Shown in pieces: positions 21,729 through 27,608 of a DNA stretch of 27,608 bases (position 1 is its first letter; the number at the start of each line of letters is the position of its first letter). The stretch is from Anaerolineales bacterium UBA2317. GTDB lineage: Bacteria; Chloroflexota; Anaerolineae; Anaerolineales; Villigracilaceae. The stretch lies in NCBI GenBank assembly GCA_002345215.1, contig DDVH01000009.1, forward strand, positions 1 to 27,608. The letters run 5' to 3'. The translations under genes and the position numbers were made by a program. The notes under the pieces are model-generated. The model saw nothing but the letters and a program-made list of their open reading frames with translations. It was not told where the DNA came from and ran no database searches.

Positions 21729-23080
21729 ATTCAATTAAGAAATTCTTTACCGAGCTTTTACAATATCCCTCCGCTTTTATCGGTATGATGTACATCATCG
21801 GGTTGGTTATTTTTTCTATTTACGTGGTAATTGCACTTCCTTATGATGAAGCGATTTCTTTATGGCGCGGAGATGAAAATACTTGGTACAAAACGCCGCG
21901 CACTGCTCAACCTAAATGGGTTAACTGGTTTAGAGAAGAAGATTTACCAGAAACATTTTCCTTTAACTCTGCAGACCAACTAGATACAAAAACAGAAGAA
22001 TTTTCAAATGGAACCAATAAAATCTTGATATCTTTTCCATTTGAATATAATTCCGAACTTTTCCCTCAAGAAGTTTCACTATATTTCAAATCTAACTACG
22101 ACGCAAAACAGCCATTCGTCAATGTGAAATTAATTACACCTGATGGACGAACAATTAACTTGAACAGTTTTTCCATAGGTAGAACACATACCTATCGCCT
22201 ATCGCAAGACCAAAAATTACAACGCAAGTTTTTTGGAATTAGTCCTGAAAAAGGTATTTTTGTAGACCCAACTCTGGATAACGATGACCCAACACTACTA
22301 AAAGCAGTTCCGGGAACATATGAACTTGTTGTTGAAGGTGTTGCTTTTGAAGAAAATTCGAGTCTAGATGCTGAGTTAATCGTCTATGGGCATGTGTATG
22401 GTTGGGCAGGTACAGACCATCGTCGTCGCGATATATCCATTGCATTAATGTGGGGAGCACCAGTGGCTTTAACCTTTGGTTTACTTTCTGCACTTGGAAC
22501 AACCATTACGACCATGATTATCGCCGCAGTTGGTACTTGGTATGGAGGTTGGATAGACGAAGTCATTCAACGTATTACCGAGGTGAACCTTATCCTGCCA
22601 TTCCTATCCATATTAATTATGATAGGTACGTTTTACTCAAAGAGTCTGTGGGTTATGCTGATTGCCGTCATAGCCCTTAGTATTTTTGGAGGGGCAATCA
22701 AAGGATTTAGAGCAGTCTTCCTGCAAATTAAAGAAGCGCCGTATGTTGAAGCAGCACGCGCGTACGGTGCGAGTAACTGGCGCATTATCATGCAATATCT
22801 AGTTCCTCGTATTGTGCCATTGCTCATCCCGCAACTCGTCATCTTAATCCCAGCCAATGTGTTCCTTGAAGCATCGCTTAACATCATCAATTTAGGAGAC
22901 CCTGTATTACCAACATGGGGAAAATTGATTCAAAATGGTGTAGGTAACGGCGCGCTCACTCAAGGATACTATTACTGGGTACTTGAACCAGCCTTCGTTT
23001 TGCTTATCACAGGTTTATCGTTTGCTTTGGTCGGTTTCTCTATGGACCGTATCTTCAATCCACGCCTAAGAGGTGTCTAA
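21725..23080 (+). CDS. ABC importer permease, OppC/DppC type, with large extracytoplasmic insert
   Basis: The 451-aa protein is the second channel subunit; normal members have about 300 residues. TM1 (about 17-37) is followed by an extra region, about 41-222, before the canonical GHVYGWAGTDHRRRDISIAL segment (normally HPLGTDxxGRDVLSR). The insert is beta-rich (KILISFPFEYNS, VNVKLITPDGRTINLNSFS, GTYELVVEGVAF), like a small jelly-roll or Ig-type domain, and must lie outside the membrane. Five helices follow, with the EAA loop EAARAYGASNWRIIMQYLVP. It overlaps the upstream permease by four bases. The insert may contact the unusual binding protein. Confidence 0.93.
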   Translation: MNSIKKFFTELLQYPSAFIGMMYIIGLVIFSIYVVIALPYDEAISLWRGDENTWYKTPRTAQPKWVNWFREEDLPETFSFNSADQLDTKTEEFSNGTNKILISFPFEYNSELFPQEVSLYFKSNYDAKQPFVNVKLITPDGRTINLNSFSIGRTHTYRLSQDQKLQRKFFGISPEKGIFVDPTLDNDDPTLLKAVPGTYELVVEGVAFEENSSLDAELIVYGHVYGWAGTDHRRRDISIALMWGAPVALTFGLLSALGTTITTMIIAAVGTWYGGWIDEVIQRITEVNLILPFLSILIMIGTFYSKSLWVMLIAVIALSIFGGAIKGFRAVFLQIKEAPYVEAARAYGASNWRIIMQYLVPRIVPLLIPQLVILIPANVFLEASLNIINLGDPVLPTWGKLIQNGVGNGALTQGYYYWVLEPAFVLLITGLSFALVGFSMDRIFNPRLRGV

Positions 23081-23084
23081 ACAC

Positions 23085-24053
23085 ATGTCTACTGACAACA
23101 AAAAAACATTACTAAGCATTAAAGACCTAACCCTATATTTCAATACACAGAAAGGTCCCGTGCAAGCAGTAGACGGAGTATTTTTTGACCTTGGTTATAA
23201 AGAAGCAGTTGTAATTCTCGGAGAATCTGGTTGTGGTAAAAGTTCATTAGCAAAAGCCTTATTACGCTTATTACCGCGTAACGTAGCTCGTTATGATGGG
23301 CAAGTGTATTTAGAAGGCGAAGAAATTATGGCGATGGACGAAGAACAATATCGCCAAAACGTTCGCTGGGTCAGAATGTCACTCGTGCCTCAAGCCGCCA
23401 TGAACTCACTCAACCCGGTATTAAAAGTCGGCGAGCAAGTTGCTGAACCTATGATTATCCATCATGGCGTCAAAAAAGAAGAAGCGTTAGTGCAAGCCGC
23501 AAAAATGTTTCAACATGTAGGCGTTCCTGTAGATTTTCTTGACCGTTACGCGTTTGAACTAAGTGGTGGAATGAGACAACGCGTCGCAATTGCGATGTCA
23601 TTAGTAACTGCTCCCGCTGTTGTGATTTTAGATGAGCCAACCTCTGCACTTGATGTTTTGACTCAAGCCAATATTTTCAATGTGCTTAAGCGTCTCAAAA
23701 AAGAATTAGAAGTAAGCTTTATTTTAATTACGCATGACATAGCCACCTCTAGTGAATTAGCAGACCGTGTAGCTGTCATGTATGCCGGTCAAATTGTAGA
23801 GGTAAGTGATGCACATAGTTTCTTTAGAGAACCGCTTCATCCTTACTCACGCATGTTGATGGCAAGTGTGCCACGTCTGCGCGCCAATCAGGAACCAGAG
23901 TATATAACCGGACAGCCCCCTAGCCTTTTGAACCCACCAACAGGTTGTCGGTTTTCTGCGCGTTGCCCCAAACGCTTTGCAAAATGCTCTGAAGAGCCAC
24001 CAATCATTAATGTGGATGGCATTCAAGTAAAATGCTGGTTGTACGCCAACTAA
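23085..24053 (+). CDS. ABC importer ATPase, OppD/DppD type (first pair)
   Basis: The 322-aa protein powers import. Motifs present: Walker A GESGCGKS (46-53), Q loop LVPQAAMNSLNP, signature LSGGMRQR, Walker B VVILDEPTSALD and the H loop ITHD, so it should be active. The C-terminal oligo_HPY tail has the cysteine set C-R-F-x3-C-P-x5-C ... C-W, which in related DppD/OppD proteins can bind an iron-sulfur cluster. ATG 23085 is chosen: AAGAGGTG lies 9 nt upstream; GTG 23073 is open but overlaps the permease stop. It is directly downstream of the permeases and presumably pairs with the 24095 ATPase. Confidence 0.94.
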   Translation: MSTDNKKTLLSIKDLTLYFNTQKGPVQAVDGVFFDLGYKEAVVILGESGCGKSSLAKALLRLLPRNVARYDGQVYLEGEEIMAMDEEQYRQNVRWVRMSLVPQAAMNSLNPVLKVGEQVAEPMIIHHGVKKEEALVQAAKMFQHVGVPVDFLDRYAFELSGGMRQRVAIAMSLVTAPAVVILDEPTSALDVLTQANIFNVLKRLKKELEVSFILITHDIATSSELADRVAVMYAGQIVEVSDAHSFFREPLHPYSRMLMASVPRLRANQEPEYITGQPPSLLNPPTGCRFSARCPKRFAKCSEEPPIINVDGIQVKCWLYAN

Positions 24054-24094
24054 ATCCCTGATTAGGTAAAATAAAACGCAGAAGAGGTTATGTG

Positions 24095-25081
24095 ATGACT
24101 GATACACAAAGAGATGTATTACTCTCTATAGATGATTTACACGTTTGGTTTGAACTTCGCCGTTTTGGTTTCGGACATGCCGGCTACGTCAAAGCAGTAG
24201 ATGGCGTAACGTTTGACTTACATTATGGCGAAACGATTGCAATTGTAGGTGAAAGTGGTTGTGGAAAAACAAGTCTAATGAAAACAATTTTAGGCTTAAA
24301 CAAACCCACACGCGGCAAAATTATGTTTGAAGATAAAAACGTAGGTGAATTGGCAGGTGAAGCCTTACGTGATTATCGTTCTAAGATTGGGTATGTGCAA
24401 CAAGACCCATTTGGTGCTTTGGCACCATTTATGAACGTTCAAAGAATTTTAGAAGAACCATTAATTATCAATGGGATTACAGACCCAGCCGAGCGCGAAA
24501 GACGTGTGCGCAAAGTAATGGAAGAAGTGAAACTTACCCCTGCTGATGATTTTTTACATAAATTCCCACACATGTTAAGCGGTGGACAACAACAACGCAT
24601 CGTCATCGCCCGCGCCATTATTCTTGAACCGAAACTTGTCGTTGCTGATGAACCTGTGTCCATGCTAGACGCATCTGTGCGTGTTGAAATTTTGAAGTTA
24701 TTACGCGGCTTACAGGAAAAATATCGCCTCGCTGTGATTTATATTACACATGACCTTTCCACCGTTCGATATTTTTCTGAACGCGTCTTTGTGATGTATG
24801 CCGGTAATGTTGTTGAAAAGGCACCCGTCACTTCACTTGTACATAATCCGAAACATCCTTATACAGTTGCTTTGATGGATGCAACCTCAGATCCGGATGC
24901 TGATAATGCTTTGAAATATCGTGAACTTCCGGGTGGAGAACCGCCTAGCCTTGTAAACCCACCGAGTGGATGTCGTTTTCATCCACGTTGCCCGAAGAGG
25001 ATTGATAACTTGTGTGAAGTTGAAGAGCCACAAGAACTTTCGGCAGATGGTCATCTTGTTGCATGTTGGTTATATAAATAA
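24095..25081 (+). CDS. ABC importer ATPase, OppF/DppF type (first pair)
   Basis: The 328-aa protein is the partner ATPase. It has Walker A GESGCGKT (52-59), Q loop YVQQDPFGALAPF (usual form QDPxxSLNP), signature LSGGQQQR, Walker B LVVADEPVSMLDASVR and the H loop ITHD. The PVSMLDASVR form resembles ATPases of oligosaccharide- and peptide-importing Opp systems of thermophiles, so a glycan substrate is possible but unproven. The C-terminal cysteine set is C-R-F-x3-C-P-x6-C ... C-W. ATG 24095 is chosen for the AAGAGG 7 nt upstream; GTG 24092 is one codon earlier. Its stop is immediately followed by the start of the 75-aa gene. Confidence 0.94.
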   Translation: MTDTQRDVLLSIDDLHVWFELRRFGFGHAGYVKAVDGVTFDLHYGETIAIVGESGCGKTSLMKTILGLNKPTRGKIMFEDKNVGELAGEALRDYRSKIGYVQQDPFGALAPFMNVQRILEEPLIINGITDPAERERRVRKVMEEVKLTPADDFLHKFPHMLSGGQQQRIVIARAIILEPKLVVADEPVSMLDASVRVEILKLLRGLQEKYRLAVIYITHDLSTVRYFSERVFVMYAGNVVEKAPVTSLVHNPKHPYTVALMDATSDPDADNALKYRELPGGEPPSLVNPPSGCRFHPRCPKRIDNLCEVEEPQELSADGHLVACWLYK

Positions 25082-25309
25082 ATGATTTTTGAACATCCTG
25101 TTCGTGTGATTGTGATAGCAGTGGGTATGATGTTGTTTGGTTGCATCATGCCTTTCTTGATGGCGATTCAAGTAATTGAATCCACTTTATTTTTGAATTT
25201 CCTTTCGTATGGACTATCTGTATTAGGGTTATTTTTGGGAATTGCCGCAGTGACGATGTTGCGTATCAAACAAGGCAAACGCCCAGATGATGAAGACAAG
25301 TATCGATAA
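25082..25309 (+). CDS. 75-aa membrane protein, end of the importer operon
   Basis: The start codon abuts the stop of the ATPase gene (TAA-ATG) with no own ribosome site, so translation must be coupled. The product has two hydrophobic helices (about 7-30 and 38-60) and a charged C-terminal tail (MLRIKQGKRPDDEDKYR). No family is recognised. Its place as last gene before a strong terminator makes it a candidate small accessory subunit of the importer, but unrelated function is possible. Confidence 0.75.
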   Translation: MIFEHPVRVIVIAVGMMLFGCIMPFLMAIQVIESTLFLNFLSYGLSVLGLFLGIAAVTMLRIKQGKRPDDEDKYR

Positions 25310-25320
25310 GTGATTATCGA

Positions 25321-25356
25321 AAAGCCTGCAAGCCGCATGAGTTTGCAGGCTTTTTT
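25321..25356 (+). terminator. Terminator ending the first importer operon
   Basis: AAAGCCTGCAA (25321-25331) pairs with TTGCAGGCTTT (25343-25353) around 11 nt, followed by six T residues (25351-25356). Confidence 0.92.
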
Positions 25357-25431
25357 GTAAGGTTAGATTCTGTGTCCGAAGCAGAAGCAGGTAAACAGTT
25401 CGCTAGAAGCGTAAGCATTTTGTCAAATTTT

Positions 25432-25440
25432 TGCTATAAT
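25432..25440 (+). promoter_or_regulatory. Extended -10 promoter of the second ATPase pair
   Basis: TGC-TATAAT (25432-25440) is a perfect extended -10; the predicted RNA starts about 22 nt before ATG 25470, whose GGAG (25458-25461) is 8 nt upstream. No clear -35. Confidence 0.6.
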
Positions 25441-25469
25441 GCAGCAATCTTATTTTTGGAGCTCTGGTT

Positions 25470-26498
25470 ATGACGAGTCAAAAACCTTTGTTGGAAGTCA
25501 AGAACCTGAAGACTTATTTTTATACGGAAGATGGGGCGGTTCATGCTGTAGATGGTGTGGATTTTTATGTGGCACCCGGTGAGGTGCTGGGCATTGTAGG
25601 CGAGAGTGGATGTGGCAAAAGTGTTACTTCGCTTTCGATTATGCGTTTGATTAGCGCGCCCGGGAAAATTATTGAAGGCGAAATTATTTTTGATGGTAAG
25701 AATCTTTTAGATGCAACTGATGAAGAAATGATGCAAGTGCGGGGTAATCGTATTTCTATGATTTTTCAGCAACCACAATCTTCATTGAATCCCGTCTTTA
25801 AAGCGGGCGACCAAATTTCTGAAGTCTTAAACATTCATCAAGATTTCGGTAAAGAAGCAGGCGAGCAACGTGCTGTTGAACTTTTGAAAATGGTCGGTAT
25901 TCCAGACCCGGCTCGTCGTGCGGCTGCGTTTCCGCATGAGCTTTCCGGTGGTATGGCACAACGTGTGATGATTGCGATGGCATTGGCTTGTGTGCCAGAT
26001 TTGTTAATTGCTGACGAACCAACCACTGCTTTAGATGTAACCATTCAAGCGCAAATTTTAGACTTGATGCGCGATATGAAGGAACAACTTGGTTCTGCCA
26101 TGATTTTGATTACGCATGATTTAGGCGTGATTGCTGAAATGGCGAATCGTGTGGCGGTGATGTATGCTGGTGAAGTGGTGGAAGAAACTTCTGTAACTTC
26201 GTTATTTGACCAACCGCTTCATCCTTACACCAATGGCTTGATTGGTTCTATTCCAGTTTTAGGTGAACGCCGAGAAAAATTAGATGTTATCCCCGGTACT
26301 GTGCCAAACTTAATTGACCCTCCGCCCGGCTGTCGTTTTGCTCCACGTTGTAAGGCTAGAGTAGAAAATAATTTGAATATTTGTAATGAAAAACATCCAG
26401 ACTTGATTGAAATTTCTAAAGACCATAAAGTGCGTTGTTGGTTGTATCAAGATGCGGATGGACATTCTGCGCCAAAGAAATCTGGCAAAAAATCCTAG
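25470..26498 (+). CDS. ABC importer ATPase, OppD/DppD type (second pair)
   Basis: The 342-aa ATPase has Walker A GESGCGKS (44-51), Q loop MIFQQPQSSLNPVF, signature LSGGMAQR, Walker B LLIADEPTTALD and the H loop ITHD. These are closer to the textbook OppD sequence than the first-pair ATPase. The tail carries C-R-F-x3-C-x8-C-type cysteines (CRFAPRCKARVENNLNIC) and a final C-W, plus a Lys-rich end. It has its own promoter and no permease or binding protein within the visible sequence. It could serve another importer or back up the first. GGAG precedes ATG 25470 by 8 nt. Confidence 0.94.
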   Translation: MTSQKPLLEVKNLKTYFYTEDGAVHAVDGVDFYVAPGEVLGIVGESGCGKSVTSLSIMRLISAPGKIIEGEIIFDGKNLLDATDEEMMQVRGNRISMIFQQPQSSLNPVFKAGDQISEVLNIHQDFGKEAGEQRAVELLKMVGIPDPARRAAAFPHELSGGMAQRVMIAMALACVPDLLIADEPTTALDVTIQAQILDLMRDMKEQLGSAMILITHDLGVIAEMANRVAVMYAGEVVEETSVTSLFDQPLHPYTNGLIGSIPVLGERREKLDVIPGTVPNLIDPPPGCRFAPRCKARVENNLNICNEKHPDLIEISKDHKVRCWLYQDADGHSAPKKSGKKS

Positions 26499-26513
26499 AG
26501 AGATGATAAAGAT

Positions 26514-27509
26514 ATGAATACTACAAACACAAACACTCAGGAAAAATCAGATATCTTGGTGGTTAACAACTTAAAAAAATATTTCCCAGTCCGCAGTGGT
26601 GTATTACAAAGAGTCACCGCCGAAGTGAAAGCAGTAGATAATGTTAGCTTTGCCGTCAAACGCGGTGAAACATTAGGCATGGTGGGCGAATCAGGTTGTG
26701 GAAAGACAACCATTGGTCGTGCCATTCTTCGTTTGGTAGAACCTACTGCTGGTGAAGTTTCTTTTGAAGGCAAAAATGTAATCACAATGGGTGAAAAGGA
26801 ATTAAAACCTTTACGTCGCGATATGCAAATCATTTTCCAAGACCCGTATGCTTCGTTGAACCCACGTATGCCCATCGGCGAATCTGTGATGGAAGGTTTG
26901 CACATTCACAAAATTGGCGACACCAAGGAACGTTGGGAAATCGCCATTAACATGTTAAAGAAAGTTGGTTTGGAAGAATATCATGCTCGCCGTTACCCGC
27001 ATGAATTTTCTGGTGGTCAACGTCAACGCATTGGCATTGCGCGCGCATTAGCATTGAATCCAAAATTCATTGTGTGTGATGAACCTGTCTCAGCGTTGGA
27101 TGTTTCAATTCAATCACAAGTACTCAACATTCTCAAAGACTTGCAACAAGAATTTGGGCTTACTTATCTTTTCATTGCACATAACTTAAGTGTGGTCGAA
27201 CATATTTCAGACCGCGTGGCAGTGATGTACTTGGGCAAAATGGTCGAACTCACAGACCGTGATACATTATATAAAGAACCGCTCCACCCGTATACTCAAG
27301 CTTTACTTTCAGCGATTCCAGTTGCACATCCAGATGCGAAGCGCGGAAGAACCATTCTCAAAGGTGATGTGCCAAGTCCATTAAATCCGCCCAAAGGATG
27401 CCGCTTCCATACACGCTGTCCGATTGCTGTTGAAAAATGTAGTCAAGAGGAACCTGAATTTCGTGAAGTTCGCCCCAGTCACTTTGTGGCATGTTGGCTG
27501 GCAGAATAA
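26514..27509 (+). CDS. ABC importer ATPase, OppF/DppF type (second pair)
   Basis: The 331-aa ATPase has Walker A GESGCGKT (58-65), Q loop MQIIFQDPYASLNPRM, signature FSGGQRQR (Phe in place of the usual Leu, common in OppF), Walker B FIVCDEPVSALD and an H loop IAHN (His present). The C-terminal cysteine set is C-R-F-x3-C-P-x6-C ... C-W. It follows the OppD gene by 15 nt in the same operon. AGAGAG and GATAAAG are weak ribosome sites before ATG 26514. A terminator follows, so the pair forms a self-contained two-gene unit. Confidence 0.94.
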   Translation: MNTTNTNTQEKSDILVVNNLKKYFPVRSGVLQRVTAEVKAVDNVSFAVKRGETLGMVGESGCGKTTIGRAILRLVEPTAGEVSFEGKNVITMGEKELKPLRRDMQIIFQDPYASLNPRMPIGESVMEGLHIHKIGDTKERWEIAINMLKKVGLEEYHARRYPHEFSGGQRQRIGIARALALNPKFIVCDEPVSALDVSIQSQVLNILKDLQQEFGLTYLFIAHNLSVVEHISDRVAVMYLGKMVELTDRDTLYKEPLHPYTQALLSAIPVAHPDAKRGRTILKGDVPSPLNPPKGCRFHTRCPIAVEKCSQEEPEFREVRPSHFVACWLAE

Positions 27510-27513
27510 AATT

Positions 27514-27540
27514 AAGAGACTGCTTGCGCAGTCTCTTTTT
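27514..27540 (+). terminator. Terminator after the second ATPase pair
   Basis: AAGAGACTGC (27514-27523) pairs perfectly with GCAGTCTCTT (27528-27537) around 4 nt, followed by TTT-A-TTT. Confidence 0.9.
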
Positions 27541-27552
27541 ATTTAACATGGT

Positions 27553-27558
27553 TATAAT
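27553..27558 (+). promoter_or_regulatory. -10 box 7 nt before the last gene
   Basis: A perfect TATAAT ends 7 nt before ATG 27566, without a ribosome site; a leaderless start is predicted. Confidence 0.5.
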
Positions 27559-27565
27559 ATTCAAC

Positions 27566-27608
27566 ATGAAAAAAATAATTTCATTTGCAATCATGCTGAC
27601 ATTGATAA
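27566..27608 (+). CDS. Start of a secreted or membrane protein, cut by the window end
   Basis: Only 14 codons are visible: MKKIISFAIMLTLI. Two lysines followed by a hydrophobic run are a typical signal-peptide or signal-anchor start. No function can be given. Confidence 0.55.
   Translation, partial: MKKIISFAIMLTLI

Overview
The window looks like a chromosomal segment of a Chloroflexota bacterium, most likely of the Anaerolineae type. The grounds are the low-40s % GC estimated by eye, the lipoprotein with an Ala/Thr/Glu/Pro-rich spacer after its lipobox, the large oligopeptide-type ABC cassette, a SUI1/YciH protein, an MscL with a zinc ribbon, and A/T-rich spacers holding short GTCTAT/TAGAC-type repeats. 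No phage, IS element, CRISPR array, rRNA or tRNA was recognised. The taxonomic call is inference, because no marker gene is present.

Layout. Positions 1-178 hold a near-perfect inverted duplication of the first coding bases of an EamA-type transporter gene (87-947), which is followed by a two-helix protein of unknown function. After a 328-bp spacer with a terminator and a candidate small RNA comes a DEAD-box RNA helicase (1917-3605), which converges on an Lnt-like membrane nitrilase (3647-5140, minus). A LiaS/DesK-like histidine kinase and NarL-type regulator pair (5350-7193) converges on ridA. Then follow an AraC/GyrI-like regulator with an SRPBCC protein, and a SUI1 gene.

A long minus-strand block runs from 17484 down to 9575: mscL, a PcrA/UvrD helicase, a Nudix hydrolase, a sugar nucleotidyltransferase, a 71-aa protein, a class I aminotransferase, a diguanylate cyclase, an LCP-family envelope enzyme and a 36-aa membrane microprotein. 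The plus-strand block 17878-27509 is an ABC importer cassette: one 852-aa lipoprotein binding protein, two permeases, two ATPases and a 75-aa membrane protein, then a terminator, a new promoter and a second ATPase pair. A signal-peptide gene starts at 27566 and runs off the end.

The most unusual content is the importer. The binding protein appears circularly permuted relative to SBP family 5: the half that normally follows the GTGP...RN motif is at the N-terminus and the normal N-terminal half comes second, followed by an Ig-like tail. Its OppC-type permease carries an extra extracytoplasmic domain of about 180 residues. A second theme is that several first-in-operon genes have a TATAAT-like box 6-7 nt before the start codon and no Shine-Dalgarno, which predicts leaderless mRNAs, whereas most internal genes have AAGGAG-type sites.
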